DNA from: Elephas maximus indicus
Lineage: Eukaryota; Chordata; Mammalia; Proboscidea; Elephantidae
Assembly: GCF_024166365.1 (NCBI RefSeq)
Contig: NC_064826.1
Span: 25,754,001 to 25,818,000 of the forward strand
DNA length: 64,000 nt
Direction: 5' to 3'
The notes below the pieces were generated by a model. The model searched no databases. It worked only from the letters and a program-made list of their open reading frames with translations, and was not told the origin of the DNA. How positions within the stretch are numbered: the first letter of the stretch is position 1; each line of letters begins with the position of its first letter. Both the position numbers and the translations under genes were made by a program. Positions 10,002-22,331 of this stretch are shown one piece after another.

Positions 10002-11505
10002 GCCACCACATGCCTGTCACTTTGTCATCCTGTTGTGGCTTGCATGTTGCTGTGATAGTGGAAGCTTTGTCACTGATATTTCTAATACCAGTAAGGTCAT
10101 CCTTGGTGTACAGGTTTCAGCTGAGCTTCTAGGCTAAGACAGACTAGGAAGAAGATTCAACCAGTTCAACCATAGCAGGAGGTAAAATATGATCAAGAAC
10201 CGATGGTACTGAAGGAAGAGGTCCAAGCTGCTCTGAAGGCATTATCAAAAAACAAGGGTCCAGGAATTGATGGAATACCAACTGAGATGTTTCAATAAAT
10301 GGATACACCCCTGGAAGTGCTCACTTCTCTATGTCAAGAAATTTGGAAGACAGGTATCTGGCCAACCGACTGGAAGAGATCCATATTTGAGCCCCTTCCA
10401 AGGAAAGGTGATCTAACGCAATGTGGAAATTACCAAACGATATCATTAATATCACACACTAGTAAAATTTTGCTGAAGATCATTCAAAAGTGGTTGTCAA
10501 AGTTCACTGACAGGCAACTTCCAGAAATTCAAGCTGGGTTAAGAAGAGGATGTGGAATGAAGAATATCACTGCTGGTGTCATATAGATCCTGAGTGAAAG
10601 CAGAAAATACCAGAAAGATGTTTGCCTGTGTTTTCATTGACTATACAAAGGTATCCAACTGTGTGGATCATAGCAAATTGTGAGTAACATTACAAAGAAT
10701 GGGAATTCCAGAACACTTAATTGTGCTCATGAGGAACCTGTACTTAGACACGACCTTGCTTGCTGAAAGTGAAGAGGACTTGAAGCACTTACCAGGGAAG
10801 ATCAAAGACCACAGCCTTTGGTATAGATTTCACCTCAACATAAAGAAAACAAAAACAACTGGCCCGATAAGCAACATAATGACAAATGGAGAAAAGATTG
10901 AAGCTGTCAAGGATTTCATTCTACTCGGATCCGAAATCAACATCCATGGAAGCAGCCATCAAGAAATCAAGTGATGCATTTTTTTTTTTTTTGCAAACCT
11001 GCTGCAATAGATCTCTTTAAAGTGTTAAAAAACAAAGATGTCTCTTTAAGGACTAAGGTGTACCTGACCCAAGCCATGGTGTTTTCAATGGCCACATACG
11101 CATGTTGAAAGCTGGACAATGAATAAGGAAAACTGAAGAAGAATTGATGCCTTTGAATTACGGTGTTGGCGAAGAATATTGAATATACCATGGAGTCCCA
11201 GAAAACAAACAAATCTGTTTTGGGAGAAGTACATTAGAAGGAAAGATGGCAAGATTTCATCTCACATACTTTGGATGTGTTATCAGGAGGGACTAGTCCT
11301 TGGGGAAGGACATCATGCTTGGTTAAGTAGAGGGTCAGTGAAAAAGAGGAAGACCCTCATCAAGATGGACTGACCCAGTGACTGCGACAATAGGCTCAGC
11401 ATAACAACAACTGTGGGGGTTGTACAGGACCGAGCCATGTTTCATTCTGTTGTGTTCATAGTCTTGCTATGAGTTAGGACAAACTCGATGGCACCTAACA
11501 ACAAC
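10002..11505 (+). mobile_element. RTE LINE with endonuclease and RT-core deleted
   Basis: The 5' UTR start (CCACCACATGCCTGTCAC, 10003) and the 3' tail (ACAAACTCGATGGCACCTAA, near 11479) are both present. At about 10155 the sequence jumps from the 5' UTR to the RT N-terminal part (ALSKNKGPGIDGIPTEMF), skipping the endonuclease domain. A second gap near 10752 joins the pre-palm region to the sequence just after YADD. ORFs 10299-10586 and 10699-10974 are RT remnants. Near-matching flanks ACCCATTATCT (9991-10001) and ACTCATTACCT (11506-11516) are a plausible target-site duplication. It is a non-autonomous, dead deletion derivative. Confidence 0.88.
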
Positions 11506-11699
11506 ACTCATTACCTTATTCCGTTCTAATAATCAGTGTGCTGGATAAAAAGTACGTTAATATCCCCATGTAATGGAAAAAAATTGTGGCCATAGAAACT
11601 AAGTGATTTCCCTAAAATCAGAAAATATGTTGGTTGTAGCTCTGGGTTTAGAACTATTTGACTTCCTTTTTTAAGTGAATTGTTTAATATTTTACTTTT

Positions 11700-12280
11700 T
11701 CAAACCAGCTTTATTGAGGTATATTTTATATACAATAAAATTCATCTGATTTAAATGTACAAAGCAATGAGTTTTGTTAAATGTTTACACTTTGCAATCA
11801 TCACCACGATCAAGACACAGAACAGTTTCCTCTTGTCTATAGTAAATTACGTCTCCCTATCTTTTTTTTTTTTTAATCACTGGTCCCTGGCAGGCATTAA
11901 TCTGCTTTCTATCACTATAGCTAGGTATTTTCTAGAATTTCATATAAAAGAAACCAGACATTTTATAGTCTTTTGTGTCAGCCTCCTTTTGTTTAGCATA
12001 ACTCTTTTGCTTTTCATCCATGTTGTTATACATACCAGTAATTTGTTCCCTTTTATTGGTAAATAGTATTCCATTATATGGATGTACCACAACTTGTTTA
12101 TCCATTCACCAGGTAAGGAGCATTTGGGTTGTTTCCAGCCTTTGGCTATTATGCATAAAGAAGCTACTAGGAACATTCACAATAAGCCTTTGTAGGGAGA
12201 TACATTTTTATTTTTCTTCAGTAAATATCTAGCTGTGGAATGGTTGGACTGTATGGTAAGTATATATTTATAAGAAAGAT
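11700..12280 (-). mobile_element. Old L1 3' UTR, antisense
   Basis: CAGCTTTATTGAGGTATATT at 11706 is the classical reversed end of old mammalian L1 3' UTRs. It continues with 'ttttgttaaatgtttacac', 'atcaccacgatcaagacaca', then 'tatggatgtaccacaacttgtttatcc'. No coding sequence of note. Confidence 0.72.
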
Positions 12281-12289
12281 CCACACAGA

Positions 12290-12995
12290 ATTTTCTGAAG
12301 TGAAATTTCTTTATATCTGTGGAAGTTTACACAGTAAATTAGGTTCCCATTTAACAATTTCACTGAACATATTGCTCAGAGATATTGGGTACATTTTTCA
12401 CAGTGTGTCACCATTCTCATTATTTCCATTTTGGCTGTTCTGTTTCCATTAATCTAGCTTCCCTGCCCCCCACCCCCTTACCTTCTCATCTTTAATTTAG
12501 GGTAAATATTCACCATTTGATCTCACATAGATGACTTCTTAAAAATTCTCAGTACTCACTGGTAATACCATTTATTTATTAGCCAATCTGTTATTTAGCT
12601 GAAAGGTGATCTCTGAGAGTGGTTTCAGTTCCAAGTTTAACAGGTAACTCAGGATGATATTCTCTGGGGTTCCTCTAGTCTCTACCTGTCCAGTAAGTCT
12701 GGCCTTTTTTAAGACTTTGAGTTTTGTTCTAAATATTTCTCCCATTCTCTCTGTTGTGTACCTGTTCAGAAAGGTTGGTAGTAGTAGTTGGGCACCATGT
12801 ACTTCCTCTGATCTCAGGATAGATGAGGGTGTGGTTTGTGTGGGCTATTAGTACTATAGAGTACTTTCTTCTTTGAGTCTTCGGTTTCCTCCTTTCTCAG
12901 TACAGACCAGTAATTCTATCTTAGATGGCAAAAGCAAAATTCCTGCCAGCAGTGTGTGAGACTTTCACACCCTCACAAACACTTGGTATTTTAGC
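12290..12995 (-). mobile_element. L1 3' UTR fragment, antisense
   Basis: GTTTACACAGTAAATTAGGT through 'agctgaaaggtgatctc' and 'gttgggcaccatgtacttc' is colinear with the 3' UTR of L1-A at 17850-18440. It continues to a scrap of reversed ORF2 end near 12955 (CCAGCAGTGTGTGAGA). Confidence 0.75.
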
Positions 12996-13001
12996 CGTTC
13001 T

Positions 13002-13045
13002 AGCTATGAGTCAGAATCGACTCAACAGCACTGGGTTGGGGTTAG
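13002..13045 (+). mobile_element. AfroSINE tail scrap
   Basis: Only the 3' end is present: CTATGAGTCAGAATCGACTC, AACAGCACTGGGTTGGGG. Confidence 0.75.
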
Positions 13046-13177
13046 TGCATGCCTAGCGATATCTCACTGGGGTTTAAATTTCTATGGCTTAGTGACTATT
13101 CAGTTTGTACATGACAAAGGATGGTGAGGGATAGAGATTGGAAGTGGAGTTTATTTCCCAGCATCATGCTTTGCTTA

Positions 13178-13345
13178 AACTGACTTACTGTAAATTTGGG
13201 CAAGTTATTTAAGCTCTCTACACCTGGCTTCTCTCATCTTTTAAACTGTGGCTGATAATAGTACTAGTCATATAAGGTATTGTGAAGATTAAATGAGGTG
13301 AAATACTTAACACAGGATCTGGGGCGTGGTAAATATTTAATGAAT
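13178..13345 (+). repeat. MIR SINE
   Basis: Order of 'ttgggcaagttatttaagctct', 'ggcttctctcatcttttaaa', 'aagattaaatgaggtgaaat' and 'taaatatttaatg' follows the MIR core and 3' end. Confidence 0.65.
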
Positions 13346-14025
13346 ATTAGCTAGGTTTTCACTGTTGTTACTGTTACCATTATTTTAGCACAAAAGAGAG
13401 GTGAACACTTTCGGTAGTTGTTGTTATGTTCTGTCAAGTTGGTCCGGATTCATAGTGACCCTATGTACAACAGAACACAACACTAAGCAGTCCTGTGCCA
13501 TCCTCACTATTGTTGTTACAATTCAGTTCATTGCTACAGCCACTGTGTCAATCCATCTTCTTGAGGGTCTTCTGCTTTTTTGCTGACCCTCTATTTTACC
13601 AAGCATGATGTCCTTCTCCAGGGATTGGTCACTCCTGATAACATGCCCAAAGTATGTGAGACAAAGTCTCACCATCCTTGCTTCTAATTAGCATTCTGGC
13701 TATACTTCTTCCAAGAAAGGTTTGTTTGTTCTTCTGACAGTCCATGGTATATTCAATATTCTTTGCCAACACCATAATTCAAAGGCATCAATTCTTCTTT
13801 GGTCTTCATTATTCATTGTCCAGCTTTCACATGGATATGAGACGATTAAAAACACCATGGCTTGGGTCAGGTGCACCTTAGTCCTTATGTGATATCTTTG
13901 CTTATAACATTTCAAAAAAATCTTTTCCAGTAGATATGCCCAATGCAATGTGTCATTTTATTTCTTGACTGCTGCTTTCATGGGCACTGATTGTGGATTC
14001 GAGTAAAATGAAATCCTTTACAACT

Positions 14026-14764
14026 TCAAACTTTTCTCCATTTATCATGATGTTGCTTCTTGGCCCAGCTGTGAGTATTTTTTTTTTTTTTTATGTTGAG
14101 GTGCAATCCATACCGAAGGCTGTGCACTTTGATCTTCCCCAGTAAGTACTTCAAGTTCTCTTCACTTTTCAGCAAACAAGGCCTTGTCATCTGCATAACG
14201 CAGACTGTTAATAAGTCTTCCTCCAGTTCTGGTGCCACATTCTTCATGTAGTCCAACTTCTTGGATTATTTGTCCAGCATACAGATTGAATAGCTACGGT
14301 GAAAGGATACAAAACTAACGTACTTTCCTTGACTTTAAACCACATAATATCCCCTTGTTCTGTTCGAATGACTGCTTCTTGATCTATGATGTTCCTCATG
14401 AGCACAATTAAGTGTTCTGAAATTTCCATTCTTGTAATGTTATTCATAATTTGTTACAATCCACGCAGTCGAATGCCTTTGCATGGTCAATAAAACACAG
14501 GTAAACATCTTTCTGGTAGTCTCTGTTTTTAGTCAGGATCCATCTGACATCAGCAATGATATCCCTGGTTCCACTTCCCCTTCTGAATCTGGCTTGAACT
14601 TCTGGCAGTTCCCTGTCAATGTACTGCTGCAGCCACTTTTGAACTATCTTCAGCAAAATTTTACTAGTGCGTGATATTAATGATATTGTTTGATAATTTC
14701 TGCATTCTGTTGGATTACCTTTCATTGGAATAGGCACAAATATGGATCTTTTCCAGTCAGTCAA
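14026..14764 (-). pseudogene. RTE reverse-transcriptase remnant
   Basis: Three overlapping minus-strand frames (14444-14764, 14244-14447, 14026-14256) carry consecutive RT blocks. They show TDWKRSIFVPIPMKGNPTEC with SKILLKIVQKWLQQYIDREL, then 'EHLIVLMRN', then 'EENLKYLLGKIKVHS'. The frame changes between blocks show at least two frameshifts. The YADD core has decayed (CVMQMT reading). No function is expected. Confidence 0.85.
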
Positions 14765-16177
14765 CCAGGTATCTGTCTTCCAAATTTTTTTGGCATAGAC
14801 AAGTGAGCACTTCAGGCACTGAATCCATTTGTTGAAATATCTTAACTAGTATCCCATCAATTCTGGAGCCTTATTTTTTACAAATGCCTTCAGCGACCTT
14901 GGACCTCTTCTTTCAGTACCATCGGTTCTTGATCATATGATACCTCCTAACATGTTTAAATGTCGACCAGTTCTTTTTGGTATAATGACTGTGTGTATTC
15001 CTTCCACCTTCCTTTGATGCTTTCTGCATCTTTTAATATTTTCCTGTAAAATCATTAAATATTGCAACTAGAGGCTTGAATTTTCTTTTCAATTCTTTCA
15101 GCTTGAGGAATGCCGAGGGTATTCTTCCCTTTTGGTTTTCTATCTCCAGATCTTTACACATTTTACTATAATACTTTATTTTGTTTTCTTGAGCAGCTCC
15201 TTGAAATCTTCAGCTTTTTCACTTCATCATATCATACTTTTGCTGTAGCTACTTAACGTTCAAGAGCAAGTTTCAGAGTCTCTTCTGACACCCATTTAGA
15301 TCTTTTCTTTCTTTTCTGTCTTTTTAATGACCACTTGCTTTCCTCGTGTATGACGGCCTTGATGTCATTCATCAACTTATCTGGTCTTCAGTCATTAATG
15401 TTTAATGAGTCAAATCTGTTCTTGAGATAATCTCTGAATTCAGGTGGCATATACTCAACATCGTACTTTGGCTCTCATGGACTTGTTCTAATTTTCTTGA
15501 TCTTCAACTTGAGCTTGCAATTGATGGTCTGTTCAACAGTCAGCCCCTGGTCTTATTCTGACTTATGATACTGAACTTCTCCATCATCTCATTCCACAGA
15601 TGTAGTTGATTCGATTTCTGTGATTCCCATCTGGCAAGATCCACGTGTGTAGTCACCATTTTTGTTGTTGGAAAAAGTATTTGTAATGAAGAAGTTGTTA
15701 GTCTTGTAAAATTCTATCATCTGATCTCCTGCATTGTTTCTGTCACCAAAGCCATATTTTTCAACTACTTTTCCTTCTTATTTGTTTTTTCCAACTTTGG
15801 CATTCCAATTATCACTAATTATCAGTGCATCTTTGTTGAATGTTTGATAAATTTCAGACTGCAGAAGTTGGTAAAAATCTTCAATTTCTTCATCTTTGGC
15901 CCAAGTGGTTGGTGTGTAAATTTGAATAATAGTCATATTAACTGGTCCTCCTTGTAGGTGTATGGATATTATCCTGTCACTGACAATGTTGTGCTTCGGG
16001 ATAGATCTTGAAATGTTCTTTCCAATGATGAATGTGATGCCATTTCTCTCAATTTGTCATTCCTGGCATAATAGATTATATGATGGTCTGATTCAAAATG
16101 GCCAACACCACTCCATTTCAGCTCACTAATGCATAAAAAAAATCAATATTTTTTGTGTTCCTTTTCATTTTTGATGG

Positions 16178-16693
16178 TGTCTTAGTCATCTAGTCCTGTT
16201 ATAACAGAAATACCACAAACGGATGGCTTTAACAAAAAGAAGTTTATTCTTTCACAATACAGTGGCCTAGAAATCCAAATTCGGGGCACCGGCTACAAGG
16301 GAAGGCTTTCTCTCTCTGTCAGCTCTGAAGGAAGATCCTTGTCATCAGGCTTCCCTTGGTCTAGGAGCATCTCCATGCAGGAACCTCAGGTCCAAAGGAT
16401 GTAATTTGCTCCCCGTGCTGCTTTGTTGGTGGTATGAAGTTCCCAGCTCTCTGCTAGCTTCCCTTTCCTTTTGTCTTTTGAGAGATAAAAGGTGGTGCAG
16501 GCCACACTTCAGGGAAACTCCGTTTACATCCGATCAGGGATGTGACCTTGTAAGGGTGTTACAGTCCCACCCTAATCATCTTTAAGATAAAATTATAATC
16601 ACAAAGTGGAGGGCAACCACAGAATACTGGGAATCATGGCCCAGCCAAATTGATACACATATTTTGGGGGGGGACATAATTCAGTCCTTGACA
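16178..16693 (-). mobile_element. MaLR-type LTR (ERV-L/MaLR), inserted in the RTE
   Basis: Begins TGTCTTAGTCATCTAGTCCT and ends TTCAGTCCTTGACA, that is TG...CA ends. It is flanked by perfect 5-bp duplications GATGG (16173-16177 and 16694-16698). The reverse complement carries 'ggtatttctgttataacagg' and 'agaataaacttc'. The layout parallels placental MLT1/MST LTRs (AATAAA-type signal, then a TATAACAG...CTA end). No coding capacity. Confidence 0.9.
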
Positions 16694-17166
16694 GATGGCT
16701 TCAAATTTTCCTAGATTCATACTTTGTACATTCCACATTCCTATTATTAATGGATGTTTTCAGCTATTTCTTCTCATTTTGAGTCATGCCACATCAGCAA
16801 ATGAAGGTCCTGGCAGCTTTGACTCCATCCATGTCATTAAGGTCAGCTCTGCTTTGAGGAGACGGCTCTTCCTCAGTTGTCTTTTGTGTACCTTTCAACC
16901 TGGAGGGCTCATCTCCTGGCACTACATTAGACAATCGTCTGCTACTGTTCATAAGATTTTTGCTGGCCAGTTTTTTTTAAGAAGTAGACTGCCAGGTCCT
17001 TCCTCCAAGTCTGTCTTAGTCTGGAAGCTCCGGAGAAACTCGTCCACCAAGTGTGACCTTGTTGATATTTGAAATACCAGTGACAAAGTTTCCAGTATCA
17101 CAGCAACACGCAAGCCACCACAGTACAACAAACTGACAGACCTGTGGTGGTAGACACTTTTGGTAG

Positions 17167-17582
17167 GAGGTTGCATTATATATAATGTTTCTGGAATGTG
17201 AGATCTGTTACAACTGTTTTATAGCACTGGGGGAGTAGGGGACATTGTAATAAGAGTTTGGTAGCAACTCCATCACACATACCCCACATGTTGAATCCAC
17301 CAAAGAAGGGCATGGTTTAACCTGGCTTCCACATGGAGAATGGGGAAATTCATTTAAGGAGCCACAGGCAATGGCAATGTTGGGTGGAGTTAAAGGCAAG
17401 AGAGAAAGAGATGCAGAGAAAAGCACTTCAGAATGGATGTTCCAGGGACAAAAGGGCAAGAAGAGTTAGGAAGTAGAAGCAGGTTAGCAATACAGGCAAG
17501 TGTGCAGGTAAAGGCTAGGGCAGGCTAAAGAGGCTTCATGGACAGATCTGGGAGTGATGGTTTGGGTGAAATAGGTGTCTAA
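17167..17582. other. No recognised feature
   Basis: Unique-looking purine-rich sequence. The 83-residue minus ORF at 17208-17459 has no family resemblance. Confidence 0.35.
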
Positions 17583-17827
17583 ATTACGAGGTGCTACTAT
17601 AACAGAAATAGCACAAGTGGGTGGCTTTAACAAACAGAAATTTTCTCACAGTTTAGGAGTCTAGAATTCTGAATTCAGGGTGCTAGTTCTAGGGGAAGGC
17701 TTTCTCTTTCTGTTGGCTCTGGAAGTCCGTGTCTCTGAGCTTCTGCTCCTGGGCAATCTTCACGTGGTTTGGCATCACTTTTACCCAATCTCTTTTTCTC
17801 TCCCTTTCTTGTTTAATTTCTCTTTTT
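17583..17827 (-). mobile_element. MaLR LTR, left part of a copy split by L1-A
   Basis: GGTGCTACTATAACAGAAAT through AGGGGAAGGCTTTCTCTTTC matches the other MaLR LTRs, with a variant middle. It stops at TTTAATTTCTCTTTTT (17812-17827), exactly where L1-A begins. What looks like the continuation, TTTAATCTCTTTTATATC, follows the other end of L1-A at 28205. Confidence 0.78.
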
Positions 17828-18633
17828 AAAAAAATAATATTTTATTATGTTTTAGGTGAAAGTTTACACAGTAACTTAGGTTCCCCCTTTAACAATTTTT
17901 ATACAAATTGTCTGTGCCATTGGTTAAAATTTTCACAATGTGTCTGCCTTCTCACTATTTCCACTCTGTTCTGTTTCCAGTGATCTAGGTTCCCTTCCCC
18001 TCCTTGCCTTCTCATCTTTGCTTTTGGGTAAATGTTGGCTTTGGTCTCATATAGTTAATTGTCAGGGAACACATTACTCACGGGTGATATCGTTTATTTT
18101 ATAAACCCATCTATTAGTTGGCTGAAAGGTGACCTGCAGAAATAGCTTCAATTCCAAGTTCAAAGGGTATCTTAGGGCAATAGTCCTGGAGTTTCCTCCA
18201 GTGTGTGTCTATCAGTCCAGTAATTTGGCCTTTTTTAGTAATTTGAATTTTATTCTACATTTTCTCCCTTTCTATCTGGGACCACCTATTGTGTCCCCGG
18301 TCAGAATGGTCAGTAGTGGTAGCTGGGCACCATCTAGTTCTTTTGGTCTCAGGCTGGATGAGGCCATGGTTCATGTGGGCTATTTGTCCTGTAGAATAAT
18401 TTCTTTTTTGAGTCGCTGGTTTCTTTCATTCTCTTTTGCTCCAGGTGAGTAGAGATCAATAGTTGTACCTTAGATGGCTGCTTGTAAGCTTTTAAGATCC
18501 CAGACACTACTCACCAAACTAGGATGTAGAACTTTACCTTTGTGAACTATGTTATGCCAATTGACTGTGTTGTCCCCAGAAACTGTGGCCCTAAGCCCTT
18601 TAACACAGTAAACCAATCTCGTAAGTTATTTCA

Positions 18634-19157
18634 TGTCACAGATTGAATTCTGTCCCCCAGAAATGTGTGTATCAATTTGGCTAGGCCACGTTTCCCAGTA
18701 TTTTGTGATTGTCCACCATTTCATCATCTGATGTGTTTTTCCTATGTACTTTAAATCCTATCTCTATGTTGTTGATGAGATGGGGTTATCGGCAGTTATG
18801 TTAATGAGGCAGGACTCAATCTACAAGATTGGATTTTGTCTCGAGACAATCTCTTTCGAGATATAGAAGAGAGAAGCAAGTAGTGAGATAGGAGAACCTC
18901 ACACCGTCAAGAAACTAGTGTCAGGAGAAGAGCGTGTCCTTTGGACCCAGGGTCCCTATGCTGAGAAGCTTCTAGTCTAGGGGAAATTGATGACAAGGAC
19001 CTTGCTCCAGAGCCGACAGAGAGAGCAAGCCTTCCCCTAGAGCCAATGCCCTGAATTTGGACTTCTAGCCTACTAGACTGTGAGAGAATAAACTTCTGTT
19101 TGTTGAAGCCATCCACTTGTGGTATTTCTGTTATAGAGGCACTAGATAATCAAAACA
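18634..19157 (+). mobile_element. MaLR LTR inside L1-A
   Basis: Sense copy with TG...CA ends: TGTCACAGATTGAATTCTGT to CACTAGATAATCAAAACA. It contains TTCGAGATATAGAAGAGAGA, CCTTTGGACCCAGG and GAGAGAATAAACTTCTGTTT. I saw no exact 5-bp duplication. Confidence 0.85.
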
Positions 19158-19303
19158 TTGGGATATGTCTAGGAAGCCTCTGTAGCTGTGCCCCTTATGT
19201 GGTCTGTTACATATGCAGTATACACAAACGTATATATACATCTGCCTACAGATACAGCTATACATGCACGTGCCTTTACTTATCTATGCCTTCCTGTACA
19301 CAT

Positions 19304-19685
19304 GCTGCTGTTGTTAGGTGCCGTTGAGTTAGTTCTAATAGCGAACCTGTGTACAGCAGAACGAAATGCTACCTAGTCCTGCTCCATCCTCACAATTGTT
19401 GTTATGCTTGAGCCCATTGTTGTAGCCACTGTGTCAATCTATCTCGTTGAGGATCTTCTTTCTCACTGACACTTGAGTTCACCAAGCATGATGTCCTTTT
19501 TCAGGGAATGATCCCTCCTGATACCATGTCCAAAGTATATGAGACAAAGTCTTGCCATCCTTGCTTCTAAGGAGCATGCTGGTTTTACTTCCTCCAAAAC
19601 AGATTTGTTCATTGTTCTGGCAGTCCATGGTATATTCGATATTCTTGTCAACACCATAATTCAAAGGGGTCAATTCTTCAATCTT
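19304..19685 (-). mobile_element. RTE 3'-end copy inside L1-A
   Basis: A 5'-truncated RTE from its tail (TTGTTAGGTGCCGTTGAGTT) to the 'LEARMARLCLIYFGH' region, read on the minus strand at 19463-19657. Flanks CTTCCTGTACACAT (19290-19303) and CTTCCTATGCACAT (19686-19699) agree at 12 of 14 bases, a target-site duplication. Confidence 0.9.
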
Positions 19686-20103
19686 CTTCCTATGCACATA
19701 TATGCAGCCATATCTACTTTGTAACCATGCACATTTTTTATTTTTTCCTTCTTTTGTTGCAAAATTGTTTGTTATAGCATTTACCAAAATTGTCCCTTTT
19801 ACTTGTATACTTCTTAGTGTCTTCATTTACCTTGGTCAAGTTGTGCTGACTTCACATTCACTCATATTTGAGATTACCTTTCCCATCACCAAAAGTAACA
19901 AGTGTCTACTATCTAGAAAGTGATTCCCTCTTCCTCTCCCTTCCATTCCTGATAACCCTCAAAGAACTTCGCTTTCTGCATATATATCTATTCTTGACTT
20001 ATTATAATTGCGGGACCATACAATATTTGTCTTTTTTGTGATTGGCTTATTTCACTCCAGGTGCATCTGTTTTATGTTTCACAGGCTCCTCGTTATTCTT
20101 TAT

Positions 20104-20508
20104 TAGTTAGGTGCCATCGAGTAAGTTCCGACTCATAGCGACCCTATGCACAGCAGAACGAAACACTGCCCTGTTCTGAGCCATCCTTACAGTCGTTGTT
20201 ATGCTTGAGCTCATTGTTGTAGCCACTGTGTCAATCCACCTCGTTGAGGGTCTTCCTCTTTTCCACTGACCCTGTACTCTGCCAAGCATGATGTCCTTCT
20301 CCAGGGACTGATCCCTCCTGACAACATGTCCAAAGTATATAAGACACAGTCTCGCCATCCTTGCTTCTAAGGAGCATTCTGGCCCCACTTCTTCCAAGAC
20401 AGATTTGTTCATTCTTTTGGCAGTCCATGGTATATTCAATATTCTTCGCCAACACCACAATTCAAAGGTGTCAACTCTTCTTCGGTCTTCCTTATTCATT
20501 GTCAAGCT
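20104..20508 (-). mobile_element. RTE 3'-end copy inside L1-A, second insertion
   Basis: The best-preserved short RTE copy. Its minus frame 20107-20505 reads through 'MTMNKEDRRRVDTFELWCWR' and, later, 'KDIMLGRVQGQWKRGRPSTR'. Perfect 11-bp duplications TTATTCTTTAT flank it at 20093-20103 and 20509-20519. It is 5'-truncated and has no catalytic motif. Confidence 0.93.
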
Positions 20509-22149
20509 TTATTCTTTATAGTTGTATAGTATTCTGTGTATGTACCACAATTTGTTTACCCATACATCTGTTGATAGGCACTTAGGTTGTTTCCGTCTTT
20601 TTGCTATTGTGAATAATGTTGTAATGAACATAGGTGTGCATACGCCCATTTGTGTCACTGCTTTTACATCTCTAGGATGCATACCTAGGAGGGGAATTGC
20701 TGAATTATAAGGTATTTCTATTTCTAGCTTTTTGAGGAAGTGCCATACTGTTTTCCATAGTGGTTGTACCATTTTACAATTGCATCAGCAATGTATGAGA
20801 GCTCCAATTCCCCCACAACCTCACTAGGGTTTGTTGTTTTCTGTTTGTTTTTGTTGTTCATTGCCATTTTTGCAGAGATGAGATGGTATCTCATTATAGT
20901 TTTTTTTTTTGCATTTCACTGATGGCTAGTGATGGGGAGCATCTTTTCATGTATTTGTTGGCTGCCTGAATGTCCTCTTTAGTGAAGTGTCTGTTCATGT
21001 CTTTTGCTCATTTTTTGATTGGATTGTTTGCCTTTTTGTTGTTGAGTTGGAAAAGTTTTCTATGTATTTTAGAGATTCGACCCTTATCAGATACATCATT
21101 GCTAAAAATTTTTTTCCACTCTGTAGGTTCTCTTTTTACTCTCTTGATAAGGTCTTTGGATGAGCATAAGTATTTAATTTTTAGGAAGTCTCAGTTATCT
21201 AATTTATCTTCTGTCATTCATGCATTTTTAGTTTTGTTTGATAAGCCTTTTGTGCAGAAAGTTAGGTCCTCTTGTTTTGACCCTATGTTACTTTCCAGGT
21301 TCTTTATAGTTTCAGCTTTAACATTTAGATCTTTGATCAATTTTGAGTTAGTTTTTGTGCATGGTGTGAGGTATGGAGCCTGCTTCGTATTTCTGCAAAT
21401 GGATATTTAGTTTTGCCAGCACCATTTGCTAAAGAGACTGTTTCTTCCCCATTGAATGGACTTTGACAATTTGTCAAAGATCAGTTGCTGGTAGATGGAT
21501 GGATTTACTTCCGGGTTCTCAATTCTATTCTGTTGGTCTATGTGTCTATCTTTGTACCAGTTCCAGATTGTTTTGATTACTGTAGCTGTATAGTAAGTTC
21601 TGAGATTTGAAAGTGTGAGTCCTCCTACTTTGTTCTTCTTCAATATTGCTTTAGCTATTCAGGGCCTCTTTCCATATAAACTTGGGGATTAATTTTCTTC
21701 ATTTCATTAAAGAGTGTTGCTGGGATTTGGATCAGGATTGTAATACATTTATAGATCACTCTGTGTACTATTGACATTTTCACAATGTTAAGTCTTTCAA
21801 TCCATGGGCATGGGATGTTTTTCCACTTATGTAGATCTCTTTTAGTTCCTTGCAGTAGTGATTTGCAGTTTTCCTTGTATAAGTCTTTTACATCCCTGGT
21901 TAGGTTTATTCCTATGTATTTTATCCTTTTGTAGGCTATTATAAATTTTTTTTTTAATTTCCTTTTCGGACTCCTCCTTGTTAGTGTAGAGAAACCCAAC
22001 TGATTTTTGTGTGTTGATCTTGTACCCTGATCACTTTGCTGAACAGTTCTTTTAGCTCCAGTAACTTTCTTGTGGAGCCTCTGGGATTTTCTATGTATAG
22101 GATTATGTCATCTGAGAATAAGGATAGTTTTATTTCTTCCTTTCTGATT

Positions 22150-22331
22150 TACCCCCCCCGCCCCCCCCCAAAAAAACCGGTTGCCATTGAGTCAGTTTCA
22201 ACTCATAATGACCCTCTAGGACAGAGTAGAACTGCCCCGTAGGATTTCCAAGGAGCACCTGGTGGATTCAAACAGCCGACATTTTGGTTAGGAGCCATAG
22301 CTCTTAACCACTATGCCACCATGGTTTCCCT
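22150..22331 (-). mobile_element. AfroSINE inside L1-A
   Basis: Antisense copy after a C-rich run: TTGCCATTGAGTCAGTTTCA, then GGACAGAGTAGAACTGCCCC, ATTTCCAAGGAGCACCTGGT, CTTAACCACTATGCCACCAT. Confidence 0.9.

Larger units (their letters stand above)
13418..17153 (-). mobile_element. Full-length decayed RTE LINE, antisense, carrying a MaLR LTR
   Basis: The 3' tail lies at 13418-13510 and the 5' start at about 17100-17153 (reverse complement CCACCACAGGTCTGTCAGTT). Minus-strand fragments include 'TMNNEDQRRIDAFELWCWQR' (13700-13948) and RT pieces at 14026-14764 with KRSIFVPIPMKGNPTECRNYQ. The endonuclease region (about 15300-16100) has no long frame. Flanks ACACTTTCGGTAG (13405-13417) and ACACTTTTGGTAG (17154-17166) match at 12 of 13 positions, a target-site duplication. 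Removing the LTR at 16178-16693 leaves about 3.2 kb, the same length as the copy at 33861-37080. Confidence 0.92.
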
